Part shown: piece after piece, positions 35,168-42,651 of the stretch | Numbering within the stretch: the stretch's first letter is position 1 | How the letters are laid out: the number at the start of each line of letters is the position of its first letter | Source: Pseudomonas benzenivorans | GTDB taxonomy: Bacteria > Pseudomonadota > Gammaproteobacteria > Pseudomonadales > Pseudomonadaceae | NCBI RefSeq assembly: GCF_024397895.1 | Contig: NZ_CP073346.1 | Span: 1,054,001 to 1,118,000, forward strand | DNA length: 64,000 bases | Direction: 5' to 3' | The notes under the pieces: model-generated | Databases searched by the model: none | What the model was told of the DNA's origin: nothing | The model's input: only the letters and a program-made list of their open reading frames with translations | Translations under genes and position numbers: made by a program

Positions 35168-36127
35168 ATGCACCATGAAGCATTCTGGCTGAACAGCAGC
35201 GATGCAACGCCCCTGTACGTGAACCGCTGGTCCCCCGACGAGCCACCCAGGGCCGTGGTGATGCTGGCCCACGGCATGGCCGAGCACAGCGACCGTTACG
35301 CCCGCCTGGGGACCGCGCTGACGGCGGCCGGCTACGAGCTGTTCGCCCACGACCAGCGGGGCCACGGCCAGACCGCCCGTCACGGACGCCTCGGCCACTA
35401 TGCCGACGACAATGGCTGGAACCTGGTGATTGGCGACCTGGCCCGTCTCAACCACCATATCCGCCAACACCACCCGCACACGCCAATCTTCCTGCTCGGC
35501 CACAGCATGGGCAGCTATATCGGCCAGGCCTACCTGATGCACCACAGCAGCAGCCTGCAGGGCGCGATCCTCTCCGGCTCGAACTACCAGCCAAGCTGGC
35601 TGTACCGCCTCGCCCGCCTGGTGGCGCGTTTCGAACACTGGCGCCAGGGCCCCCACGGCCGCAGCAAGCTGATCGTCCGGCTGTCCTTCGGCTCGTTCAA
35701 CAGCGCATTCAAACCCAACCGCACCACCTTCGACTGGCTGAGCCGGGACCCGCAGGAAGTCGCCAGCTACGTCAACGACCCGCTGTGCGGCTTCCTCTGC
35801 ACCAATCAGCTGTGGCTCGACCTGCTCGGCGGTCTGCAGCACATCAGCCAGCCGCAGCACCTCGAGCAGATCGACAGCGAGCTGCCGCTGCTGGTGATCG
35901 GTGGCGACCACGACCCGGTCAGTGCCGGCAAGCGCCTGCACCACCTGGCCGACGTCCTGCGCCAGGCCGGCCTCAAGCAGGTGCAATTGAAAACCTACCC
36001 GGACGCCCGTCACGAGCTGCTCAACGAGCGCAATCGCGACGAAGTGACCGCCCACCTGATCGGCTGGCTGGACGAGGCCCTGGCCCACAGCCGCCACCGC
36101 ACCCGGAAAGCCAAGGAGACCCCATGA
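35168..36127 (+). CDS. Alpha/beta hydrolase, monoacylglycerol lipase/lysophospholipase-like
   Basis: This 319-residue protein has the serine hydrolase fold with the nucleophile elbow GHSMGSYIGQ (about residues 111-120), the oxyanion strand LAHGMAEHSDRYARL and the acid/His end GGDHDPVSAG and DARHELLNER. It fits the monoglyceride lipase and lysophospholipase group. The start ATG at 35168 begins just before the first strand. It overlaps the MaoC gene by ATGA and is divergent from fadD2, so a role in freeing fatty acids that FadD then activates is likely. Confidence 0.85.
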   Translation: MHHEAFWLNSSDATPLYVNRWSPDEPPRAVVMLAHGMAEHSDRYARLGTALTAAGYELFAHDQRGHGQTARHGRLGHYADDNGWNLVIGDLARLNHHIRQHHPHTPIFLLGHSMGSYIGQAYLMHHSSSLQGAILSGSNYQPSWLYRLARLVARFEHWRQGPHGRSKLIVRLSFGSFNSAFKPNRTTFDWLSRDPQEVASYVNDPLCGFLCTNQLWLDLLGGLQHISQPQHLEQIDSELPLLVIGGDHDPVSAGKRLHHLADVLRQAGLKQVQLKTYPDARHELLNERNRDEVTAHLIGWLDEALAHSRHRTRKAKETP

Positions 36128-36594
36128 GCCAGACCAGCAACACGCCCTACGAAGCCCTCGAAGTCGGCCAGACCGCCAGCTACAGCAAGACCGTCGAGGA
36201 ACGCGACATCCAGCTGTTCGCGGCGATGTCCGGCGACCACAACCCGGTGCACCTGGACGCCGAGTACGCCGCCGGCACCATGTTCAAGGAGCGCATCGCC
36301 CACGGCATGTTCAGTGGCGCGCTGATCAGCGCCGCGGTCGCCTGCGAGCTGCCCGGCCCCGGCACCATCTACCTGGGCCAGACCATGCGTTTCACCCTTC
36401 CGGTCAAGCTCGGCGACACCCTCACCGTGCGCCTGGAAATCCTCGAGAAGCTGCCGAAATTCCGCGTCCGCATCGCCACCCGCGTGTTCAACCAGCGGGA
36501 CGAACTGGTGGTCGACGGCGAGGCGGAGATCCTCGCCCCGCGCAAGCAGCAGACCGTGGAACTGACCGAACTGCCGCCGATCCGCATCGGCTAG
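36124..36594 (+). CDS. MaoC family dehydratase ((R)-specific enoyl-CoA hydratase-like)
   Basis: This 156-residue hotdog-fold protein has the hydratase 2 motif FAAMSGDHNPVHLDAEYA (residues 33-50) with the catalytic Asp and His, followed by IAHGMFSGAL. Enzymes of this kind add water to trans-2-enoyl-CoA, yielding (R)-3-hydroxyacyl-CoA, which connects beta-oxidation with other acyl pathways. Its first codon overlaps the lipase stop, so both are made together. Its context next to two acyl-CoA ligases supports an acyl-CoA substrate. Confidence 0.88.
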   Translation: MSQTSNTPYEALEVGQTASYSKTVEERDIQLFAAMSGDHNPVHLDAEYAAGTMFKERIAHGMFSGALISAAVACELPGPGTIYLGQTMRFTLPVKLGDTLTVRLEILEKLPKFRVRIATRVFNQRDELVVDGEAEILAPRKQQTVELTELPPIRIG

Positions 36595-36645
36595 GTGCCG
36601 GGCAACCTGAGCGATGCGCTCCGGTCTAACCCGCACAGCCCCCGA

Positions 36646-36676
36646 CAGACCGCCACGGCGGCGGTCTGTATTTTTC
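36646..36676 (+). terminator. Rho-independent terminator after MaoC gene
   Basis: A perfect 9-base-pair stem, CAGACCGCC and GGCGGTCTG with a 5-base loop, is followed by TATTTTT. It lies 52 bases after the MaoC stop and closes the lipase-MaoC operon. Confidence 0.85.
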
Positions 36677-36711
36677 TTCGCAGCACCCCACGCACCTCCC
36701 TGGAGAGTTCC

Positions 36712-37218
36712 ATGTCCCTATCCATGTACCACGCGTCCATCCCGGTCTTCGTCCGCCAACTGGGCAACCTGTCGACCATTCTCGGCCTCGCCGCCGCCGA
36801 CGCCGAGGCGCGCAAGATCGACCCGAGCGTGTTCTTCAACGCCCGCCTGGCCCCCGACATGTTCCCCCTGAGCCGTCAGGTGCAGATCGCCTGCGATGGC
36901 GCCAAGGCCGGCGTCGCCCTGCTGGCGGGCGTCGAAGCGCCCAGCCATGCCGACGACGAAACCAACCTCGCCGAACTGCAGGCGCGCATCGCCAAGACCC
37001 TGGAATTCCTCCAGGCCGTGAGCCCCGAACAGATCGACGGCAGCGAGGCGCGCACCGTGACCCTCAAGCGCCGCGACAAGGAAACCCACTTCCAGGGCCA
37101 GGCCTTCCTCCTCGACCACGTCCTGCCCAACTTCTATTTCCACTACACCACCGCCTACGCCATCCTGCGCCACAACGGCGTCGCCGTCGGCAAGCGCGAC
37201 TTCCTCGGCACCCGCTGA
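36712..37218 (+). CDS. DUF1993 family protein
   Basis: This 168-residue protein matches the DUF1993 family in length and in the patterns MYHASIPVFVRQLGNLSTIL at the start and PNFYFHYTTAYAILRHNGV near the end. The fold is DinB-like (four helices), and the His residues near the C-terminus could bind metal. No function is known. The ATG at 36712 has a GGAG site 7 bases upstream. It follows the terminator, so it has its own promoter. Confidence 0.8.
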   Translation: MSLSMYHASIPVFVRQLGNLSTILGLAAADAEARKIDPSVFFNARLAPDMFPLSRQVQIACDGAKAGVALLAGVEAPSHADDETNLAELQARIAKTLEFLQAVSPEQIDGSEARTVTLKRRDKETHFQGQAFLLDHVLPNFYFHYTTAYAILRHNGVAVGKRDFLGTR

Positions 37219-37415
37219 GTCGCGCCCGACAGCCGATCCACTCGGCTGCCCGCAACTGCCGTGAGGGCGGGGCCCATGTTGCCCCGCCCCTCGCCGCCCC
37301 TCTCTGGATATCCAATAAAGATCCTGCCGCCTACCGTTCGGCGGATGCGGCCGTTCGTTGGCATCAATTAATTAAACTGATATTTAAATAAACTCCGCCA
37401 AACCCGGAGCCGAAC
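37219..37415. promoter_or_regulatory. AT-rich promoter region of TetR-HlyD-ABC operon
   Basis: Within an otherwise GC-rich area, bases 37365-37395 are strongly AT-rich and carry two TAAACT direct repeats (37373-37378 and 37389-37394, 16 bases apart). This is 22-43 bases before the TetR start and is a plausible site of autoregulation. Confidence 0.4.
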
Positions 37416-38048
37416 ATGTCCCGCCCCCGTTCACCCGGCCGGCCCAGCGGCGACTCGCCGCCGCAGCGCGAGCGCCTGCTCGACGCCGCCGTACAGGCCT
37501 TCGCCCACACCGGCATCCAGGCCGCCAGCCTGCGCGGCATCGCCGAGCACGCCGGGGTCACTCCGGCCTTGGTCAATTACTACTTCGGCAACAAGGCGCG
37601 CCTGGTCGAGGCGATGATCGAGGAACGCTTCATGCCCTTGATCCGCGGCGTCGCCGAGCGCCTGCAGCAGGCCGGCGACGACCCGCACGAGCTGGTGCAG
37701 CGCTTCGTTCGCGGCATGAGCGAGATGGTGGTCCAGCACCCCTGGATTCCGCCGCTGTGGGTGCGCGAAATACTCTGCGAGGGCGGCGCGCTGCGCGAAC
37801 AACTGACCAGCCGCATCGCCCCGCTGATCCCCCTGCTGCTGGCCCAACGCTTCGCCGCCGCCCAGGCCCGCGGCGGCCTCAACCCGGCCCTCGATCCGCG
37901 CCTGCTGGTGGTCTCGCTGATCGGCCTGACCATGCTGCCCTATGCCGCCGCGCCGCTGTGGCGCGGCATCTTCGCCAACCCGCAGCTCGGCGACGAGGCG
38001 CTGATCAGCCACACCCTGGCCCTGCTCGAACATGGGATGGAGGCCTGA
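37416..38048 (+). CDS. TetR family regulator of an efflux operon
   Basis: This 210-residue protein has the TetR helix-turn-helix at residues about 20-65, with GVTPALVNYYFGNKARLVEA as the recognition part. A C-terminal ligand pocket domain follows. It is the first gene of a four-gene operon with an HlyD-type adaptor, an ABC ATPase and an ABC permease, and is separated from the adaptor by one base. It most likely represses this operon until an exported compound binds; the ligand is unknown. Confidence 0.88.
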   Translation: MSRPRSPGRPSGDSPPQRERLLDAAVQAFAHTGIQAASLRGIAEHAGVTPALVNYYFGNKARLVEAMIEERFMPLIRGVAERLQQAGDDPHELVQRFVRGMSEMVVQHPWIPPLWVREILCEGGALREQLTSRIAPLIPLLLAQRFAAAQARGGLNPALDPRLLVVSLIGLTMLPYAAAPLWRGIFANPQLGDEALISHTLALLEHGMEA

Positions 38049-38049
38049 A

Positions 38050-39006
38050 ATGCGCACCCTGCTGCCCTGCCTGCTGATACTCGGCCTGTTTGCCGGCTGC
38101 GAACGCCCAAACGATGCGGTGCTGCTCGGCACCCTGGAATGGGACCGCATCGGCCTGCCGGCCGAAGCCTCGGAGCCCATCCTGCGCTGGCACGTGACCG
38201 AGGGCGAGCGGGTCGAGGCCGGCCAGCTGCTGCTGGAGCTCGACCCGCGCCGGCAGAACGCCCGCATCGCCCAGGCCCGGGGCGAAGTCGCCCTGGCCGA
38301 GGCGCGGCTGCGCGAACTGAGCAACGGCGCCCGGGTGGAAGCCATCGACGCAGCCCAGGCCAATCTGGCGCGCAACCGCGCCGCGCAAGTCGACGCCGAA
38401 CGCAACTTCCGGCGCATCGCCACCCTGCACCGGCGCGGCCTGCTGGCCGTGGCCGAACTGGACAGTGCCCGCGCCAGCCGCGACCAGGCCCGCGCCGCCA
38501 GCCGCAATGCCGAGGCCCAGCTGCGTGAACTGAGCAACGGCACCCGGCCCGAGCAGCTGGAGCAGGCCAGCGCGGCGCTGCAGGCGGCCCGCGGCGGCCT
38601 GGCCCTGCTCGAGGTCGGCCGCGAGCACCTGAGCCTGCGTGCCCCCCGGGCCGGGCGGGTCGACGCCCTGCCCTTCAAGCCCGGCGACCAGCCGCCCGGT
38701 GGCGCCGAACTGGTCAGCCTGCTGGTGGGCGAGCAGCCCTACGCGCGGGTCTACGTGCCCGCCAGCCTGCGCGCCGGCATGACCCTGGGCGATACCCTGC
38801 AGGTGCGGGTCGAAGGAATCGAGCAGCCGTTCACCGCCAGCGTCAGCAGCATCCGCAGCGAGGCCAGCTTCACCCCCTATTTCGCCCTCAGCGGCGACGA
38901 CGCCAGTCGTCTGATGTACCGCGCCGAGTTGCGCCTGCAGGGCGAGGCCGCCCGCCAACTGCCGGCCGGCCTGCCGGTACGCGCCGAGCGCCAGCGCCAT
39001 GAATAG
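38050..39006 (+). CDS. HlyD-type periplasmic adaptor, lipoprotein
   Basis: This 318-residue protein has a lipoprotein signal (LLPCLLILGLFAGCERP, Cys17) and the membrane-fusion layout: a split lipoyl domain (ILRWHVTEGERVEAGQLLLE then LSLRAPRAGRVDALPFKPGD) around a long alpha-helical hairpin with two near-identical LRELSNG-R segments (residues about 92-175), then a beta-barrel end. It links the inner-membrane ABC pump to an outer-membrane exit. It overlaps the ATPase gene by 8 bases. Confidence 0.87.
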   Translation: MRTLLPCLLILGLFAGCERPNDAVLLGTLEWDRIGLPAEASEPILRWHVTEGERVEAGQLLLELDPRRQNARIAQARGEVALAEARLRELSNGARVEAIDAAQANLARNRAAQVDAERNFRRIATLHRRGLLAVAELDSARASRDQARAASRNAEAQLRELSNGTRPEQLEQASAALQAARGGLALLEVGREHLSLRAPRAGRVDALPFKPGDQPPGGAELVSLLVGEQPYARVYVPASLRAGMTLGDTLQVRVEGIEQPFTASVSSIRSEASFTPYFALSGDDASRLMYRAELRLQGEAARQLPAGLPVRAERQRHE

Positions 39007-39937
39007 CGCCGAGCCGGTGATCCGCTGCCGCGGCCTGAGCAAGCGCTTCGCCGCGCTGACCGCGGTCGACGCGCTCGACCTCAACGTGCGCCGCGCCGAG
39101 GTGTTCGGTTTCCTCGGCCCCAACGGCTCCGGCAAGTCCACCACCATCCGCATGCTCTGCGGCCTGCTGCTGCCCAGCGCCGGCGAGATCGAGGTGCTCG
39201 GCTGCCAGATTCCCCGGGACGCCGAGGCGCTGAAGCGGCGCATCGGCTACATGACCCAGAAGTTCTCCCTGTACGAGGACCTCAGCGTGCTGGAGAACCT
39301 GCAGTTCCTCGCCACCGTGCAGGGTCTGGGCAAGGCCGCGGCGCGTTCACGCATCGCCGAGCTGCTCGAGCGCTACTGGCTGAGCGAGCTCCGCCAGCAG
39401 ATGGCCGGCACCCTCAGTGGCGGCCAGAAGCAGCGCCTGGCACTGGCCGGCGCGGTGCTGCACAAACCCGACCTGCTGCTGCTGGACGAGCCGACCAGTG
39501 CGGTCGATCCGCAGTCGCGGCGCGAATTCTGGGATTCGCTGTTCGAGCTGGCCGAAGCCGGCACCACCCTGCTGGTATCCACCCACTACATGGACGAGGC
39601 CGAGCGCTGCACCCGCCTGGGCATCCTCGACGCCGGCCGCCTGGTGGCCGACGGCAGCCCGCGCGAGCTGCTCGACGCCCTGCCCGGTCAGCCGCTGCTG
39701 GTCGAATGCGAACAGCCGCGCCAGGCTCAGCGGGCGCTGCAGGGCTGCCCCGAAGTGCTGGCCATGGCCCAGATCGGCGCCGCGCTGCGGGTGCTGGTGG
39801 CCGGCACCGATGGCCGCGCCGCCATCGCCCAGCGCCTCGACGCCGCACGCCTCGACGCCCGCCTGCACGATGCCCCGGCCAACCTCGAGGACGTATTCGT
39901 CTGCGTCACCCGGCAGCCCGTACAGGTGCGCCCATGA
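38999..39937 (+). CDS. ABC transporter ATP-binding protein
   Basis: This 312-residue ATPase has Walker A GPNGSGKSTT (about residue 40), signature LSGGQKQRLALAGAV and Walker B LLLLDEPTSAVDP, with the C-terminal extension usual for ABC-2 exporters of the CcmA/NatA/YbhF type. It powers the permease encoded next. It starts inside the adaptor gene (8-base overlap) and overlaps the permease start by ATGA, so the parts are made in balanced amounts. The exported substrate is not indicated. Confidence 0.92.
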   Translation: MNSAEPVIRCRGLSKRFAALTAVDALDLNVRRAEVFGFLGPNGSGKSTTIRMLCGLLLPSAGEIEVLGCQIPRDAEALKRRIGYMTQKFSLYEDLSVLENLQFLATVQGLGKAAARSRIAELLERYWLSELRQQMAGTLSGGQKQRLALAGAVLHKPDLLLLDEPTSAVDPQSRREFWDSLFELAEAGTTLLVSTHYMDEAERCTRLGILDAGRLVADGSPRELLDALPGQPLLVECEQPRQAQRALQGCPEVLAMAQIGAALRVLVAGTDGRAAIAQRLDAARLDARLHDAPANLEDVFVCVTRQPVQVRP

Positions 39938-41013
39938 ACCTGCGCCGACTCAGCGCGATCGTCATCAAGGAACTGCGCCAGCTGCGCCGCGACCGCCTGA
40001 CCTTCGCCATGATCGTCGGCATCCCGCTGCTGCAGCTGGTGCTGTTCGGCTACGCCATCAACATGGACGTGCGCGGCATCGACGCCGCCGTGCTGGACCA
40101 GGCCGGCACCGCCAATGCCCGCGAGGTGGTGGCGGAAATCGGCTCCAGCCAGGTGCTTGACCTGCGCTACCGGGCCAGCAGCCCACAGCAGCTGGACGAG
40201 CTGCTGCGCCAGGGCAAGATCAGCGCCGCCCTGGTGCTGCCCGCGGACTTCGAGGCGCGCCTGCAGCGCCAGGACCGGCCGCCGCTGCAGCTCGTGGTCG
40301 ACGGCTCGGACCAGAGCGTGCAGGCCTCGGCCCGGCAACTGGCGGCCTACCCCCTGCCAGGCTGGGACAGCCGCCAGGCGGTGGAGCTGGTGAACTTCTA
40401 CAACCCCGAGCGGCGAGCCGCCCTGAACACGGTGCCGGGGCTGATCGGGGTGATCCTGACCATGACCCTGGTGATGTTCACCGCCATCGCCCTGGTGCGC
40501 GAGCGCGAACGGGGCAACCTGGAGATGCTGATCGCCACGCCGCTGTCGCCCTGGGAGCTGACCCTGGGCAAGGTGCTGCCGTTCGTCGGCATCGGCCTGA
40601 TCCAGGTGACGGTGATCCTGCTGGTCGGCCGCCTGCTGTTCGAGGTGCCGGTGCGCGGCTCGTTGCTGCAGCTGTATGGCGCGGCCCTGCTGTTCATCGT
40701 CGCCAGCCTGGCCCTCGGGGTGTTCCTCTCGACCCTGGCGCGCACCCAGTTCCAGGCCATGCAGATGGCTTTTTTCACCTTCCTGCCGCAGATCCTGCTG
40801 TCCGGTTTCATGTTCCCCTTCGCCGGCATGCCCCAGGCCGCCCAGTGGTTCGCCGAGCTGCTGCCGCTCACCCACTTCCTGCGCCTGGCGCGCGGCATCA
40901 TGCTGCGCAGCGCCGGCCTGCTGGAACTCTGGCCGGAAATGCTCGCCCTGCTGGCGTTCACCGTACTGATGCTGAGCGTGGCGGTGCTGCGGGTCAGCAA
41001 GCGCCTCGACTAG
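39934..41013 (+). CDS. ABC-2 type transporter permease
   Basis: This 359-residue permease has an N-terminal membrane helix (about 22-42), a large periplasmic domain (about 45-175) and five more helices in the C-terminal half, the ABC-2 arrangement of YbhS/YbhR-like proteins. The motif RERERGNLEMLIATPLSPWEL is the coupling region to the ATPase. As only one permease gene is present, it should act as a homodimer. With TetR, adaptor and ATPase it forms a complete inner-membrane and periplasm exporter lacking its own outer-membrane channel. Confidence 0.9.
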   Translation: MNLRRLSAIVIKELRQLRRDRLTFAMIVGIPLLQLVLFGYAINMDVRGIDAAVLDQAGTANAREVVAEIGSSQVLDLRYRASSPQQLDELLRQGKISAALVLPADFEARLQRQDRPPLQLVVDGSDQSVQASARQLAAYPLPGWDSRQAVELVNFYNPERRAALNTVPGLIGVILTMTLVMFTAIALVRERERGNLEMLIATPLSPWELTLGKVLPFVGIGLIQVTVILLVGRLLFEVPVRGSLLQLYGAALLFIVASLALGVFLSTLARTQFQAMQMAFFTFLPQILLSGFMFPFAGMPQAAQWFAELLPLTHFLRLARGIMLRSAGLLELWPEMLALLAFTVLMLSVAVLRVSKRLD

Positions 41014-41045
41014 CCGCGGCAGCTTGCTCCCCGGCAGTTTCGAAG

Positions 41046-41072
41046 CAAAAAAGGGGCGACCGTAGTCGCCCC
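41046..41072 (-). terminator. Rho-independent terminator (minus strand)
   Basis: The 8-base-pair stem GGGGCGAC and GTCGCCCC with a CGTA loop is preceded on the plus strand by AAAAAA, so the minus-strand transcript ends in a T-run. It lies 33 bases after the stop of the small membrane protein gene and also faces the end of the permease gene. Confidence 0.8.
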
Positions 41073-41104
41073 AATTGCCTTGCGTGCCCATGCAAACGCC
41101 GGCG

Positions 41105-41221
41105 CTAGCCCTGGCCGCGCCCTCGCGAATCCTTCCAGATGAAATAACCAACGCCCGCGAAGAACGCCAGCATCAGGGCGACGGTGCCGACCCCGGCGAG
41201 AACGACTACATCGATGAACAT
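41105..41221 (-). CDS. 38-residue single-helix membrane protein, CcoM-like
   Basis: The predicted product is 38 residues: one membrane helix (VVVLAGVGTVALMLAFFAGVGYF in part, residues 5-27) followed by IWKDSRGRGQG. The pattern of a short start, one helix ending AGxGYFIWKDS and a basic tail resembles CcoM, the small subunit found in the cbb3 cytochrome oxidase of Pseudomonas stutzeri. An ANR-type box centred about 71 bases before the ATG and a terminator after the stop define a one-gene unit under oxygen control, as expected for an oxidase part. The name rests on my memory of that family and the context. Confidence 0.6.
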   Translation of the reverse strand: MFIDVVVLAGVGTVALMLAFFAGVGYFIWKDSRGRGQG

Positions 41222-41285
41222 GCTGGCCTCCTGCATTGACCTTGGCGGGTATGGCGCCAAGGTAACAGGGGCGACGGCGCGGTCC

Positions 41286-41299
41286 TTGACCCAGGTCAA
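41286..41299. promoter_or_regulatory. ANR/FNR-type box 1 upstream of CcoM-like gene
   Basis: TTGAC-CCAG-GTCAA is a perfect dyad that matches the TTGAY-N4-RTCAA pattern bound by ANR and DNR in pseudomonads. It is centred 71 bases upstream of the ATG at 41221, which would place a transcription start about 30 bases before the gene if activation is from -41.5. Confidence 0.65.
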
Positions 41300-41337
41300 C
41301 GGATGCGAGGGGGGAGAAAGCAGGGGGACACCCAAGA

Positions 41338-41351
41338 TTGACCCGGGTCAA
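41338..41351. promoter_or_regulatory. ANR/FNR-type box 2
   Basis: A second perfect dyad, TTGAC-CCGG-GTCAA, lies 52 bases (about five helix turns) upstream of box 1. It is in the gap after the stop of the next minus-strand gene. Spacing in whole turns would put two ANR dimers on the same face of the DNA. Confidence 0.55.
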
Positions 41352-41375
41352 GGGAGCGGCGTCCAGCGCGATGGC

Positions 41376-41537
41376 TCAGCGCTTCTTAGACTTGCCCCGG
41401 GACTTCTTCTTGCCCTGGGTCAAGGGCAACACCTGCTCGAACTTCTCGCGCATCTCGTTGAGGCGCTTGTCGTGCAGGTCGTGGATGCGCTTGTCGCGCT
41501 CGGCGCTGAAATCGATCAGGTTTTCGTCATTGCTCAT
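41376..41537 (-). CDS. Small charged protein of unknown function
   Basis: The 53-residue product begins MSNDENLIDFSAERDKRIHD, is mostly one charged helix, and ends in a strongly basic tail KKKSRGKSKKR. This could bind nucleic acid or ribosomes. It overlaps the stop of alkB-type gene by ATGA (41534-41537), so it is translationally coupled to it, which is the main support for it being a real gene. I do not recognise a family. Confidence 0.65.
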   Translation of the reverse strand: MSNDENLIDFSAERDKRIHDLHDKRLNEMREKFEQVLPLTQGKKKSRGKSKKR

Positions 41538-42142
41538 GCGGTCGACCGGATTAAGCGGAAGGTCAGGTTCAGACGCGGCGCACAGGGCCGGCGCGTCTTC
41601 GCCACTTGATGCTGCCAATAATGCTGCGTCGGGCCGGCCATGACCAGCAGCGATCCGTGTTCGAGGCGCAACGAGTGCTCGATCCGCGACTGGCCCTTGC
41701 GGCGCAGGTCGAAACGGCGGGCGCCGCCCAGGTTGAGCGAGACGATCACTGGGTTGGCACCCAACTCGGCCTCGTCGTCGCTGTGCCAGCCCATGGAATC
41801 GTTGCCATCGCGGTAATAGTTGAGCAGCACGCCATTGAGCGCCTGGCCCACCGTCGCCTGCAGCCGCTGGCGGATCTGCGCCAGCAAGGGCGTCCACGGC
41901 AGTGGCCGATGCTGCAGGCCGGAATAGCGGTAGGCGGCGTCCTCGTCGCCGTACCAGGCCACCAGGCGCGGCACCGGGTGAACGCGGCCATAGAGGCGCA
42001 CCTGAGGCTGCTGCCAGGGCGTTTGCGCGAGTAACTGGTGCAACCAGGCATCGGCCGTGAGCGGGTCGAGCCACTGGGCATGCAGTTCCAGCTGGGCATC
42101 GGGCAGTTGCAAATGGCTGTCGGAAAAAAGGTCCAAGGGCAT
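41534..42142 (-). CDS. AlkB-family 2-oxoglutarate/Fe(II) dioxygenase
   Basis: This 202-residue protein has the AlkB (ALKBH2/3-like) signatures: LLNYYRDGNDSMGWHSDDEAELG with the iron-binding HxD, VSLNLGGARRFDLRRK, and the final His plus two Arg in HYWQHQV and RLNLTFR. It removes methyl groups from N1-methyladenine and N3-methylcytosine in DNA or RNA by oxidation. The ATG at 42142 starts just before the conserved domain. It is co-translated with a small basic protein, and a hypothetical gene lies 37 bases upstream on the same strand. Confidence 0.88.
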   Translation of the reverse strand: MPLDLFSDSHLQLPDAQLELHAQWLDPLTADAWLHQLLAQTPWQQPQVRLYGRVHPVPRLVAWYGDEDAAYRYSGLQHRPLPWTPLLAQIRQRLQATVGQALNGVLLNYYRDGNDSMGWHSDDEAELGANPVIVSLNLGGARRFDLRRKGQSRIEHSLRLEHGSLLVMAGPTQHYWQHQVAKTRRPCAPRLNLTFRLIRSTA

Positions 42143-42179
42143 CTCGGGGCGGGGCTGAGGCGATTCGATTGTCCGCGTT

Positions 42180-42512
42180 TCAGACCTGCACATCCACCCA
42201 CAGGCCCTGGCGCGGCAGCTCGTCGAGCCCCTGGGCATCGGCCTCGTCCACCTCGCCCTCGGCCAGTTCCTCGGCGCTGTAGCCCCGACGTTGACGCCGT
42301 CGCTGTTCCTCGCGCCGCAGTTCCTCGGCCTCCTGCGGGTGCCGCTTGTCGAGGCCCACACCGCTCTCCTTGGCGCTTTCCGCCGCAGGCGTCACCGGTG
42401 GCACCTCGGGTTTTGGCTTGATCACGTCCTGCTGCACGGTGACCGGGGCCAGGCTGTGGGGAATGGGTGGTAGCACGATATGACGCCCTCCTTTGGTCAG
42501 GCTGTCGGCCAA
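42180..42512 (-). CDS. Hypothetical charged protein
   Basis: The product of about 110 residues has a Pro-rich start (IVLPPIPHSLAPVTVQQ) and a charged middle (EAEELRREEQRRRQRRGYSA) and is probably largely disordered. I do not recognise a function. The start is uncertain: no ATG or GTG is in frame near the 5' end, and a TTG at 42512 is the only usual alternative start codon; the frame is open slightly further upstream. It lies 37 bases upstream of the alkB-type gene and divergent from rapA. Confidence 0.55.
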   Translation of the reverse strand: MADSLTKGGRHIVLPPIPHSLAPVTVQQDVIKPKPEVPPVTPAAESAKESGVGLDKRHPQEAEELRREEQRRRQRRGYSAEELAEGEVDEADAQGLDELPRQGLWVDVQV

Positions 42513-42651
42513 CTCGATGCCGACTTGAGAACCGCCTAACTACACTTTCGACTCGGGAGACGCCGTCAAGTGCCCTTCGCGCAGTATTGCGCCTTTGGCC
42601 TGGGCCCGACGTTCCGTTACCATAGCCGGCTTTTTCACGCGGGAGACAGGC

